Of a stretch of DNA of 64,000 bases, positions 40,301 through 52,530 are shown in pieces. Both the position numbers and the translations under genes were made by a program. Within the stretch, counting starts at the first letter, position 1. Every line of letters begins with the position of its first letter. Source of the stretch: Sclerurus mexicanus. Its lineage: Eukaryota; Chordata; Aves; Passeriformes; Furnariidae. The DNA lies in contig VWZF01006010.1 in NCBI GenBank assembly GCA_013396755.1, positions 1,282,797-1,346,796 of the forward strand, written 5' to 3'. The notes below the pieces were generated by a model. The model was given only the letters and a program-made list of their open reading frames with translations. It searched no databases and was not told where the DNA came from.

Positions 40301-42600
40301 ATCACCCTGTGAACTAGAAATTTCTTCCGGGGGCACTGAGATCACTGAACTGACAGCAGAGAACACCCTCCAGTGACAGCCCACCCATCCCACAGAGCAC
40401 TGAGCCCCAGTGCTGCAGGGAGGGCTCAGCCCAGGGAACATCCACCACAACACGGAAGAACAACCGTCCAGAGCATCTTCCCCGGTGCTCTTGTGTCTTC
40501 AAAAGGGTCTCTCCAACTTCATTTTTATTAAGCTGTCCAAACATGAAGTTTTCGAGACCAACTTACTGGCAAAAGGCCTTTTCACATGTTCCAAGAAGTG
40601 TCCTCATCTGACTTCTCCCAGTTGCAAACCTTTTCAATTATGCTAAATATTCCCAGCACATCTATAAATATTTGCAGATTTATGTTCTCACGTCTTCCTG
40701 TGCCAAACCATACATATTTAACATTTTGATCTCAGAAATCAATTCTCTCAGTCTGTAAGCTCCTTTCTGCTGCTCTCCCATGAACCCACCGCAGTGTCAC
40801 ACCATCAGCAGAGGTCGAGGGTACCAAGATGATCGAACTATTGGACTGAACCTCCCACGTGTCAGGAGTTACCACTCAGGAGAATCCACATGGAACTCAA
40901 TCATATGTACATAAAGAAGGAATATATTTTAGAATGACATCCAGTCCTGAGAACACTGAAGTATACTTATTAAATTCATTGCTGGACAGATTTTTCCAAT
41001 GATTTATCAGTTTAATTGCACAAAATGAGAGTTTTATTATTTGTTTCACTTCGCTGAATTTGCCTGGTTCCCATTTTGGCTGGCTTTTACTATTACTATT
41101 TTCCATTAACAAAACAGTGAATTTCATACTAATTATTTTCTCCATGTAGAAACATCTGATCACTTTAAACAGGTCCTATCTTAGTCTTCCTCCAAACAAA
41201 CAGATTGCTCTTTGAACACCCAAACGAGAGTTTTTCCTGCACCCTTCAAAGCTCTGTGACATTTTGCACACTGAAATACTCAGAAAGAGAAGCCTGGAAA
41301 CAGCTGCCTATCAGCAGGGAGTTGATTCTCATTCTGAACGTAGCAAATGTGAACATTTAATTTCAAAATCTAGCTGTATAAAGCCAAGAAGGGTTTCAGA
41401 AAATTCCGCAGAAACTTTTTTATCGTGTAAGGAAAAGGTCTGTGAAAGCACGGGCCAAGAAATGTGCTGCTTACTCCTTCCTGCATGGTTTGTAAATATT
41501 TGATGACCAGGATTTCTGGCCCCAGCCTGACCTGCTGAACAGGACGTGTCACGATTCACTGCGGTGCAGAGATGGGAAACCTTGGACACCAGAATGGACA
41601 GGCTGAAAATGATGTCTGATTTCGGTAAGCCTCAAAGTTCTACCCACCACACTGAGGGTCTCCTGAGAACCCCCACCATGGCCAAGACTGTTCTCCCTCT
41701 GTCTCCAAAGCCTCAGTGGAACCAGCCTGGAAAAACTGGCTCCTAACTTTGAGTACAAAGCAATGAAAAGCCTGAGACCCCTGCAGACCCTGTTATGAAC
41801 CGGTGACTTCTCAACAGGACCAAAGCATTTCGTTTAATGGTACAAAGGAAGATTAACTTGAACCTCCAGTTAGATGGACTGACACTTTGAATTTAACAGT
41901 GCCAGACCTGCTACAATTCCTCTTTTTCCCTCTGACTCATATGCAAGAAGAGAGTCTAAGGCTCAGCCCTTGCCAGAAGAGATCTGCAGCCGATGTCTCC
42001 TCAGCTGTACCGTGGTTTTAAGATAGGAAGGAAAGTCTTCTGCCTCAAAAACAAACTTAAAAGTTGCCTCGTTCATCATCCTGAACTTGCAGGATTCACA
42101 GGTAAGAACGTTCTTCCCTACCTTCCCAACTTCCCCCAAACGTGCAGGCAGCAGCCCCGTTGCACCGAGGATGGATTCAGCTACAAACCACCATCTCACC
42201 ACCTTTGTAATCGGCAAAACCGCGACTTTCTTTGCAGGCTCTTCTTTCAGCCACTTCTGTCCTGATGGCACAACGGCCGGGGCACCAGGAGACCAGCGGG
42301 CCCCTCGGTGTGCAGAGCACACGTCGCCTGAACTCTTACCAGACACGAAGTACTTTCTCTGGCACTTTTTCCTCCTCTTTGACAAAGACCATAAGAAGGA
42401 CATTCACTGAGCAGGGCTGAAGGTGTCACGCTCAGAGGGACAGCACTGCCCAGCACGGGGCTGAAGGCAGCTCAGTGAGCACAGGCTGATACACCCAAGC
42501 AGCTGAAGAAAGAAATACCAATTAACTTTGGAAGGCTTTTACAGAAACCAGAATCTTTATGCTACTACGGTTTTCATTAACATTTTTCCAGGTTTGATTC

Positions 42601-42618
42601 TTTTTTTTTTTTTTTTTC
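42601..42618. repeat. Poly-T run (18)
   Basis: Eighteen consecutive T residues on the plus strand, inside the complete TRAPPC9 intron. No adjacent element is recognised. Confidence 0.95.
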
Positions 42619-45134
42619 AGTAAGGGTGGAATCAATGCTCAGTGTTTGGGGTTTTTTTTAGTTTGCTTGGACTTTTTAAGCCCAGGAGCTGGCAAGCAAA
42701 TGTTTCTTACTTTTGTGGAGGTAAAAATGTAAAATAAAAGCCACAAAAAATTAAAAGAAAAGGGTAAAAATTTAATCCGGATAATGAAAGCAATGATAAC
42801 TTTCATTCTGAAACGACAGCCGAAGTAAATCGTAAAACACAATTTCTTGTAATGACTAAACAAAAATAGCCCAGTGCCTCAGACAGAATTTAAGCAGTGA
42901 AGTCTCTGCTGTAAAGCAAAAGGAAATCAGATTCCAGTTCTTAACAGAACAAGTAAAAGGAAAAAAATTTACTCATAATTTGCTGTCCTTGAGTCTCAGA
43001 TATTGGCAGAGATGGTCAGCAGTCGAAATCCAAACTTTGCTTCATTTCCTGATAAGTTACCCTGAGCAGAGTGGGAGACGCCACATTTCTGCTGCTTGTC
43101 ACTCTAAACTATAATATCAAATGCCACATGACACCTCCTTCTGATGGAGAATCCACACAGGGATGCACAGGAGCAAAGGAATGGCATCACTGATCACCAA
43201 ACTAATAACATGGAACGAGCAGGAAGAGACAAGAAGAACTTAACAGCCAAACGCATTCACGACTTAGCAGACACCCAGTGCAACAAAAGAATAATAAATC
43301 AACAGCCTTTTGACAGATCTGGCCAGAAAACGTGGCAAATTCCTGAGACCAGATTGCCAAGGAGGGACAGGAAAACCTTCTCCTACACAGAACACAGCTG
43401 GGGGAGCCGAGCACAAAAGGGCAACTTCCCAACAAGGGAGAGTCAACCAAAGGCATGATGTTGGGTTGGAAGCTCATGTGGAAGGTTTGCAGCTTCACAC
43501 CCAGGCTACCCCGTGGCTGCGGGCAGGAACTGCAGCCAAGCAAGGAGCAGTGGCACTGCCCATGAAACACACACAGGGCTTTTCTGACACTCAATAAAGA
43601 GGATTGTGCATTTAAATAATAAATGCAAATGGATTATTTTAACCTGTATAATGACTCCTCTTGAAAACGATTGAAAACAGCTGCTGAGGGACTTCCAGGT
43701 TGTTAACGAAAGACCACTTATTGAACACTGAAAACCTTACAAAGGCCTAGGAATATTTCATTGCAGGGATAAAACGCTGAACATCATTAATCAGGATCCT
43801 GGGATTTTGCAAACATCTGTTCCAGGTGCCACGTTCTGACGTTGCAAGTAGCATTAAATTTGCTTTACTAGAGCAGTTCCTCAAATAAGAAACTCATGCC
43901 TATTATGTTACACTTGCAAGCAGCAAGGTGCTCGACAAACTTTCTTACCAATAAAGCCATGAGGTTTTAGGATTTTTTTATATGAACTAGAGACAATACA
44001 GGAAAAAAATCTTCTTTGCCTCCTTTTCAAACATGTTTTATAAAATCTCTTTCAGTGTTCCATTATCTTTGCCTAACCTAAAACTCCCCTGCTATTTGCA
44101 AAGGTTATTATTTGCTCTATACCTGCTATGAAAAACAGAATCTGATCTCTCCTGGCAGTGCCACGATTCAAAACTCCAGTCCCTTGTCAGTCATCTTTCC
44201 TTTGGCAACACCAAGAGTTTCTTTAAACATGTGCTTTAGCATAAGTCATGTTTTATCACTTTTCTTGCTCCCCATTTTCCTTCATGTTCAAGCCTCGGAC
44301 TTTCCTTGAGGCTTTACTTCTTCTGCTCAGAGGAACAAAAGACACGCTTCATGTTCTGCAGGCTCTGTAGCTGTCCATCCATCCGTGGACATTTCTGCCA
44401 CGGGATGATACTGCTCACTCACTTCTTTCCCTTGCAAATTAAATATTCTCCCTGATATTCCCTCCTTGCTTGTTTTTGGATTTCTGAAGTCTATCATCAG
44501 AAGGTCCTGGGCCCAGTAGGAATCTCTTGGATCCATTAAGGTCACTCTCAACTACCATTATTAGAGTTTTAGCACATAATTGCACTGAACTAATCTCAGA
44601 ATTCAAATCAAACAAAATTCTTGCTCACTCTATGCACACTATTGGGGTTTTTCCAATAATCCTGCTAATTATTAAAACTGTTTGCACCCAGTGGCTGATG
44701 CATTTTAGGCAAACAAATTTCTGTGAGTAGCCTTTGATGGCATTTGACCACCATCACATGTTGCCAGGATTTTTAGCACTCACTGTGATATGTGAAACTT
44801 CTCTGACTTAAAAGAGAACGCAAGTACCGGAGACACCACAATTTATTTCTCACACTCGAACACAACCATTTAGACGCCAGTTTGGGGTAAGGTCCTGCTG
44901 TACAAACACAAAACTGGAATGCACAACACGCCACAACTGCTAAGAGGTGCAGAAAGAAGTCATCCCATTTCTCAACGAGACATCCTGACCCTGCTGACAC
45001 AAACCACCACGAAAAAACGCCTGACCCTCAGAAGCTGCGGAAGGCACACGGATTGCTTTAACCACAGCCTGCAGCTCCAGGAGGCTGAACTCCTAAATAA
45101 GGAGCTTTGAGAACCTGTTCCCATCATTCTTTAC

Positions 45135-45173
45135 CTGCATGTTGCTGATGACTTTGAGAGTTTCCAGCACGGC
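45135..45173 (-). other. Possible cryptic 39-nt exon beside the TRAPPC9 exon
   Basis: On the minus strand, 65 bases downstream of the TRAPPC9 exon's end, a 39-nt stretch lies between an AG (GCGAAG) and a strong donor (CAG then GTAAAG). Because 39 is divisible by three, including it would keep the TRAPPC9 frame, and the spliced reading shows no stop. A separate frame also reads protein-like (AVLETLKVISNMQ), but it is not the spliced frame. The spacing from the preceding exon is very short for an intron, and the sequence is not part of TRAPPC9 as I know it. It may be chance. Confidence 0.2.
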
Positions 45174-45232
45174 CTTCGCGTTACAGTCAATACAACAGGG
45201 ACAAAGAGTCTCCACTCAAGAGTGAAGAGCAG

Positions 45233-45238
45233 GCTCAC
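45233..45238 (-). other. TRAPPC9: Splice donor of the upstream TRAPPC9 exon
   Basis: On the minus strand the exon ends CAACCAG and is followed by GTGAGC, a canonical GT donor. The intron interrupts a codon after its second base. Confidence 0.9.
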
Positions 45239-45381
45239 CTGGTTGCTGGCAGGGTGCTGACACGGGTGAAGAACACAGACGGCTCCACCTCCACGTGGAG
45301 GCCCAGGGAGAGGTTCCTGTAATACCCTTCCACGTGGCCTGGTCCACCAGAGTACTTAAAGTTCAAAATGGCTTCCAGAGT
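45239..45381 (-). CDS. TRAPPC9: TRAPPC9 internal exon, C-terminal region (upstream of the two exons here)
   Basis: This 143-nt exon codes for 47 complete residues plus two bases of a split codon. It starts in phase 0 with TLEAILNFKYSGGPG and continues through GYYRNLSLGLHVEVEPSVFF to VSTLPAT. I recognise this as the C-terminal part of TRAPPC9 (NIBP), nearly identical to the human protein as I remember it. TRAPPC9 is the metazoan Trs120 homologue, a cytosolic and Golgi-associated subunit of TRAPPII, which tethers vesicles and promotes Rab exchange. It is also reported to bind NIK and IKK-beta in NF-kB signalling. The segment is rich in beta-strand-type residues, in line with the Ig-like C-terminal modules of the family. 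On the minus strand a pyrimidine-rich CTCCCTCCAG acceptor precedes the exon and a GTGAGC donor follows it. The last two bases (AG) join the first base (C) of the next exon to give serine. No internal stop or frameshift is seen. Confidence 0.95.
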
Positions 45382-45397
45382 CTGGAGGGAGAAAAGC
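45382..45397 (-). other. TRAPPC9: Splice acceptor of the upstream TRAPPC9 exon
   Basis: On the minus strand a pyrimidine-rich run (CTTTTCTCCCTCCAG) leads into the exon. The AG lies at 45382-45383, and translation in phase 0 starts with ACT CTG GAA. Confidence 0.9.
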
Positions 45398-48300
45398 GAA
45401 TTACTTGTTAGTTATTTTTCACTACCGTGCATTTCACACATTCAATTCAATTAGACCACGCAAGTGATTTGCAAATTTGCTTTCCTAACCCATCCGCTCT
45501 ATTATCTCTGGAAGAGAGACAATCTAACAAATAACTGCAGCTTAGGCAAACAGTTGTGTTTTTTGCCTAATCCTTTTAAAAACTAAAGAGTGCAGCACCA
45601 AGTCAGCTGGAGTTCCCTTTCTGTAATTCCTCTCCGTAGCACATTTAACATTGAAAAAATGAAGAGCTTATCCTTGCTTAGAAGAGTTTAAGGTTTATTA
45701 AATGCTACGCTCCTTCCTACTCTAGAAGAATATTCCCCACGTCATTAGCTGCATAATCAGTCGGAAAAGCTCCAAAGTTTTTGAGCAGATAAAGATCATG
45801 CAAAGCTAAAAGCATCTGGTCTCTCAGCACGTCCCTGCAAACACACGCTCGTGCCCATGAGCCAAGAGCTCAGAACAACAGTGTGGATGAGACCCTGGGC
45901 ATGCACCTTTGGGTCCATTTGACAGGGAATGACTGGATAGCAAACATTAAACATGGAAATGGTTCTCTAGCTCGAGCCTTGTGCCCTCATTACTCTCGGC
46001 AGCACTGAGCCTTTACTCCTGCGAGGGAATTCTGGGCTTTGCGTCTTTTCCCTGGATGAACAGCTCGTGGGAAGCTCCCGATCCCAGCCCCGTGTTATCA
46101 TCAGTGTCCAAGCTCAGAACAAACCCCTGATCCACCCAAAGGGGTTAGACACCAGCTCTTCTTTCATTATGTTCCTGAAATACAGCTTGCTGCATGCAAG
46201 GTGAGAATTTGGGAAGTGTCACTGGGTATTTTATCCTCCGTGTTCACTCTGGTCCTCGGGCAGCTGCTGCTGCCACATCTCGGGGCAAGGTCAGAGGCAG
46301 TGCCAGCCCAACATGGACCCTGCATACTCTGCTGGAGCCTGTGTCTGTAAGGACAGATGTTTCCTTAAAAACATTTATGATCAACACCAATCTCCTCTTT
46401 GGCCTTTAGCACATTCTTTATTTAAAAAAAAAGCAAAATGAAAAACCCAAACCTCACACCAACAAGTTCTGCAGGAGAGCAATTCTATTTCTCAGATGCC
46501 ATCAATGCTCAGACAAATACTCTCCCTTTCAACAGAAGATTTACAAAACAATTTATGAAACCTGCAACTTGTTTCCATAAGCTCTAAGGAACAATCTAAG
46601 GATTTTTCTAACCTATAAAAGAACATTTCTGTTTGAAACCCGTTCTGTTTCCGAGTTTGGCTGAAGGAAAAGAAACACAGAATCAATTCCTTAAATTACC
46701 ACAATACAGTGATTTAAAAAATACCAGAATCAAAAGTCTGACGTTTTGCTGCACGTTCTGCTATTTCCAGCCTGGTTTTAAGTGGGCTATATCCAATTCC
46801 TAATTTAGTTTCATTAAAATTCATGAGAGTCACCTTACAATACAAACAAAAACCTTCACTGGGCATGCTGGACATACCCATTTACTCTGGTTATGTCAAT
46901 TCCTAATTGCAGCTAATGAACTCGAGTTCATGTTGTGTCAGGAGAGCTGATCAATATTAAATACAAAAATAAAGAAGCACAAACCCATTCAAAACATACT
47001 TCATCCTAATTAACCAGCTGGACCATTTAATAAAAATCAGAGCCAGGCTCCCTAAATACAGAGATCTGACACTGCTAACAGGGCATTGTGAGAAGGGACT
47101 TCAGTTTCAATTAGGACATTGTGAAAACCCTAAGCACGTTCTGTACTGGTGCTGAAACACTCACAGGATCCGTGGAAAAGCCTGGAAAAGCTCCTCTGCT
47201 GTGGATCCGTGGTTCATTCCCCACAGCATCACGGCACAAAGCTGCTTTATCAGCCCAGGCCCACATAATTACAGGTAAACAGGTAATAAATGTTAGTGTG
47301 ACAGGTCACAGAGTGTGACCGTTTGAGATTCAAACCCCTTAATCCCACAGCGAGTGACAAGCCCCCAGAAGAAGGCTGACAAATAGAGCCCTTAAGTGCC
47401 ACGATGAGCAGGGGAGTTCAGGGGCACCACCACAGCCTTGGTCCCTGTTGTGGTGGGGAATTGGTGAAAGGATTCCTGCTGCTGCTGCTCTGCGTCCCAC
47501 ACCCCCCAGCTGAAGAACAGGCACAAGAAACCTCCTGGCCTTCTACTGACCCAAACAGCAAAAGCACATCCCTTCTCGCCCCAAAGGCAAGATCTAACTG
47601 GGGACATTTGGCACTGAGAGCACAAGAGCTTTTGAGCACCTCTGAGAAGGGCAGAACACCCAAACCCTTCTCCTTCCTCTGGCCACCACAGTTTGCTATG
47701 AACGTCTGCGAACGTACACACACACAAAGACCAAACATCAGGACTGCGGATGGATGTGCAGAGAGGGAGCATGACCGAAGGAAATCATTTTTTCAGAAGC
47801 CCTGAGGTGACTAGAGAGAGTTTTATTGCTTAGGATTTACATAATATGAACAAATGTAAAAAACCCCAAGCCAGCTCCATGCCCTTCAAAGCCCCCTACG
47901 CAGACGTACCTCGGAAAGGACTCCACACACAACACGAAAGATTGGTTTTCTACCTCTGCGACAGAAAAAATATTCCTACACTTTCATAAACCTCTAAAAG
48001 CTCCAACTTAAAATAATTTCCCACTCCCTCCCGCAGCAGCTGCAGAGGAGAATGGCCCGAATGCTGCAGCCCCCAGTTTAAATGATGTTGGCTCCTTCCC
48101 CCCCGTCAGACCCACAGGAACCACAGTCTGAGCTGCAGGGTCTCTTTGCCTTTGCAAACACCACCACAATTTATTCGGTTTCTCCACAGAGCATCCCTGC
48201 AGAGCGAAAACAAGGAGGCAGAGGGTCACTACAGACATCGTTCTGCCCGTGGATGATCCATAAAAAACCAAAGGAAGGAGGGAAGGATGGAACACACTGC

Positions 48301-51300
48301 GCTCTCAGGGTGGGCAGGCAGGAAAAGAAGCCTATTGATAACTGAACGCATCTGGAATTCACAAAACCTGTGGACGGGGGGGAGATTCTTGTTTTTAGGG
48401 AGAGCTCCGTTCTGGAAGCTCAACAGTAAAAATACAAATACATTATTTACTATTTCCTACGGTGGCTTTGGCTTGGCAAATTTTTAATTATTTCACTGAT
48501 CCTTCCTTCCACCTATGAAGAAAAGAGAACAAAAGTGTTTCTAGATGACTCTTATCCAACAGCACCCGACATCAATAACACCTACGAGAAACTTTTTACA
48601 GATAAACTATAAAAAATTACTGCTTTGCTTTCTCAGATATTTTGTTCTCAAACTACTTTCTGCATAGAGGTGGTACAAGGCTTTTACGGTTTTTCTCTCC
48701 ATTTTTCTCATGGAAACCCTTCCCATATTCACTTCCATAATAAAATTAAAACAAAATTAGAGAAGAACTGCTGTTGGAGCAACACGAGGCAAAAACCACT
48801 GGGCACTAAAGTTTCCCAACTCACTGACACCAGTCGGTACCTTCTGCCAGTCCCTCAGCAGACTCTGCACAGCAACGCCTTTCCATACTGAGTTTTAATT
48901 GCCAATTCAATTACAACCCACAACTCAGATCAGGTATTTCTACTGAGCTGCTGCTATAGCACTCCCTACCCAGAATTCGAGAGCAAAACCCAAAGAGAAG
49001 TTCCACTTAGTTTTGCAGGTTCTTGGGACTTGTGCAGAAGCTGGAACGTCACTGACTGAGAGCAGATCTCCCTAGTGACACCAGAAATAGAGAAATGAAT
49101 GGGGAAGGAGGAGTGTGAAGGGGGTTTTTTGGGCTGGGAAGGGAAATACGGTGCTCAATCCTTTCTCTATTAAGTGGGATTGGCTGACTACCAGAGTCAG
49201 GAACCTTTGCCCCCAGAAAGGAGTTCAAAGTTCTGTGAAGCAAAACCCACTATTTTAGCTCAAGAAGTTGTCTTGGACCAATGGTATGTCAAGGGAACTA
49301 TAACTCAATGACATAAGAATCCACCTGCAGAGATTCAATCATTATACCCTCTATGTAAATGAAAATAAACATTCCATAGGGGAATATTAATCAGTAGCTT
49401 AATTTCATATTAGCAACTCTCACAATTAGACTTTTTTTAAGAAAACATCCTCCAGGATATGAAAAGCTTTAAAAGACTCCTTTTCTTTTAAAAAACTTTT
49501 TTGGAAAGGTTAAAAAACTGCTGAACAGCAACATCAGAAATAATCAACAAAGAAATGACCAACAATGAGAACAATATACCCAACCTGTGAATCCGTAGTC
49601 AGGAAACTCAAATTTATAGCAATACATTATAAAGGACTCAAAGATCCATAGATGTTCATATATTTTCCTCCTCCCTGCTGAAAAACACTTTTATACATCT
49701 GAATTTTTGGGTTTGTAAACTTTGCAAGCTTGGAAACAGTTCAGGTCAGGAGCTCCTGGGTTTAATTCCTGTATCATCTATTTTGCTTGGTAGATTTGGT
49801 TCTTTATTCTTTGTTTCCTTATTCCGAAGCGATTTTACTGGCGATTCCTCTGAGTTTACCCCGGTGTGTATCCTGCCACTGGAAGAATGACAAGATTCTG
49901 TTACTGTTATATGATTTTTTTCCTTGCAGTGTCCCATCACCACACCTCCTGCTTTTTGTGTTTCAGAGAGCAAAGCAAGATTCTGGCCTCAAATTTCTGC
50001 CAAACTCTTAACAATTCATTTTTGAAATATTTACTGTCGGCGTTTTCCACAATTACATTAACAAAGCATACTTGGTGGGAAAGGCTCACATACATTCCAT
50101 TGCCTCTTCAGGTCATTTCTAAACTCCCTTAGCACAATAAAAACGACACTAAGGAGATGTCAGCATTTAACACCAGAAGAAATGTCAGTACTTAGCTACA
50201 GGCAGTTTGCTCCCGAGGAACCGCAGATGCTGATTGCAAGAACAGTCAGAAACACCAGACTGTACCACTGCAGACTCCTCCTGAAGATACACCGCTTAAA
50301 AACTAAAAACTAAGGGAAAAATCAGCATGAAAACCAGATTAAAGCTGTCTGAATGCAGAATATAATCTTCCCTTTTTGGTTTCTGAGTGGCTTCTAGAAC
50401 ACAAGTCTTGCCAGTGAGTATAACTTCTCCTGGGATTAGGGCTGGAAGTTTGAAAATGAATTTCTTCTAGGTGTGTAATATTCAAACACACCTTCCTTTG
50501 GGGAAAATTAAAATAAATACATATATACATATATTAGTTGCCCAACAGTAAACATGAGTTATTCCCAAATCCCATCATGCTCCTGACCTGTTTCCCACCC
50601 ACATTCCCATTAGCAGCACCCTCTTCGAGCATTCCTGAGTTCTCAGCCATTCTTTCTGATTTTTAGCCCTTTTTCTCACCTGATACCTTTCGTTTTCTGG
50701 TTTGTTTGGGTGTTGGGGTCTTTTTTCTGTAAACTGACCATAAACCCCGATTTTGCTACACTTTCCTTTCCTCTCCTTCTCTGGCCACTCCACTGCCACA
50801 CTCAACTCCGATGGGCAACCAGTGACGCTCAACAGTGATAAAGAGAAATAAAAATGCACCACTTCCTCAGTGCCAGCTCAGAGGGCACCAGAGGACCCGT
50901 CCCTACAAAACTCATTCCTCACTTTCCCCTGTTGCATGGCACTCTTCAAATCTTTAAAGAGCTCCAAGTATTGTGTAAGTAAGTCGTGGATAAGGAATTT
51001 CGGCTGCCTCAGAGCAACCAATTAACTGACCTGGCAGTAACAAGAAAAAGGAAGTTTTTCCAACTAACCACACTCCTTCCAGCAGCAGGAAACCCTGGCA
51101 AGGCAGAACCTGCTGCCAAGAGCAGAGATGGCTCCTCAAAAACCTGCGTTACTGGAGCAAACCCTAGAAAAGATCCTTTGGAAGCCAAGCACGTGGGATA
51201 CACTGCTCCAGCAACGCAGTTCACACAGGGATACGGAACATGGAACACTGGATGGGGTTTTTAAGGGAAAGATCAAAACATGAGCACTGGGATGGAAACC

Positions 51301-52448
51301 AAGCTGAAACCAAGGAAGGTGGGACTCAAACACATCAAGCTTCCACTGCTTGTAGCAATTTGTGGGTACAAAGGCTGTGTCTGTATTTAGAGGTGATGTC
51401 GAAGTTCAGTCCTGGCCCTTGGAAATGCCCACTGCCCTGCCCGTGCATCCATCTGGCTCTCAGAGTTAACAGAGATTAGCACTCCTCCAGCTTTTAATGT
51501 AGAATGGTCTTCTGAAAGACAAATACTGGGGATTTTTGCTTTTTCCTCCCATCACTGAGTCTCCAGCCCGTGGGTCCACAGGGTAACCCGACAAGGAGTA
51601 AAGTCTGTATGAAAATCAGGCTTAAAGGATAAATTCATGCAAAAAATTAGGGTAAGCAGCAGTGCTGGGAGAAGCAAGAGGTGCCTTTATGTCCATGGGC
51701 TGAACATCCTGGGGCCCACTTGTTCTCAGGAGGATAAAAGGGAAAAGAAAACACTCCCACACCACTAAAGAGGCAAAGCAGAGAAACTGCCGACCAGCTC
51801 CAAATTCTGTAATTCTCTTTGGGAGGACAAAAATCTCCCATCTAATGGGAAAAAGAATCCTCCAACTAAATGGCAGGAGCGTCGTGTCTTTATTGCTCCC
51901 CGAGGCAAGAGCAGCATTACTGAAATCTGAACACTCTCACAACATGCTCCACGGTTTCGGAGGCACACACAGGTCCTGGCACTGGGGCTTTGGACCAGGC
52001 TCTTCCTGCAAAACTCAGTCCTTAAGGGCTTGGATGTTGTTGATGCCTTCAGAGCTTCTTCCATGCAGGAAGTCACGTCATTCCTTCACACTCAGACCTT
52101 TATTTGAAACACTGGCATTGAAAGGACATTTAGGGGGAGAAGTGTAGTACGGCAGTTGTGATAAGGACAGCACCAAGCCTTTACCCCACAAGGTTTAACT
52201 CGAGATTAGTATTATTCCAAAACTGAAAATAAGTTAGTGCTCACTGATGACTTTAATGCCTGGCCCGATCTTACGCTGCCCAAGAGAGGTCCATGTTAAG
52301 AAACAAAGATTAGAAGTGGAACACACAAACACATATATATGAAGTTTTCTTCCTGCAGAAAACACTACGTCTTTGATAAAAAAAAGAAATTATACTATAA
52401 ATTGAATTTTTAGACAGAAATAAATGGTGGAATAAGTGTGCAGTGATA

Positions 52449-52530
52449 CCACAGAATCACAGATTCACTAAGGTTGGGAAAGCCCTCCAAGATCATCAAA
52501 TTCAACCACACAACTTTGCAGAGAGAAATC
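52449..52530 (-). mobile_element. CR1 LINE 3' end fragment, antisense
   Basis: It starts with the complement of a CR1 3' terminus ('accacagaatcacagattca'), then 'aaggttgggaaagccctcca' and 'agatcatcaaattcaaccac'. Only the last 80 or so bases of the element are present. Confidence 0.82.

Larger units (their letters stand above)
36588..45238 (-). other. TRAPPC9: TRAPPC9 intron, complete (8,651 bp)
   Basis: This intron lies between the two recognised TRAPPC9 exons and is bounded by GT and AG on the minus strand. I recognise no CR1 copy in it, unlike the two flanking introns. It contains an AT-rich low-complexity stretch near 37.2-37.4 kb, an 18-base T run at 42601-42618 and a possible cryptic exon at 45135-45173. 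The longest open frames (for example the minus-strand run 41963-42403) resemble no protein I recognise and look like chance. Confidence 0.9.

Noticed and set aside
41963..42403. Minus-strand open frame of 146 codons with a protein-like tail inside the complete TRAPPC9 intron
   Set aside because: No known domain is recognised and it is not TRAPPC9. Frames of this length are expected by chance in 64 kb over six frames.
49740..49780. Possible tRNA-derived SINE (MIR-like) box
   Set aside because: The 'gctcctgggtttaattcctg' word is suggestive, but no second box or tail follows.
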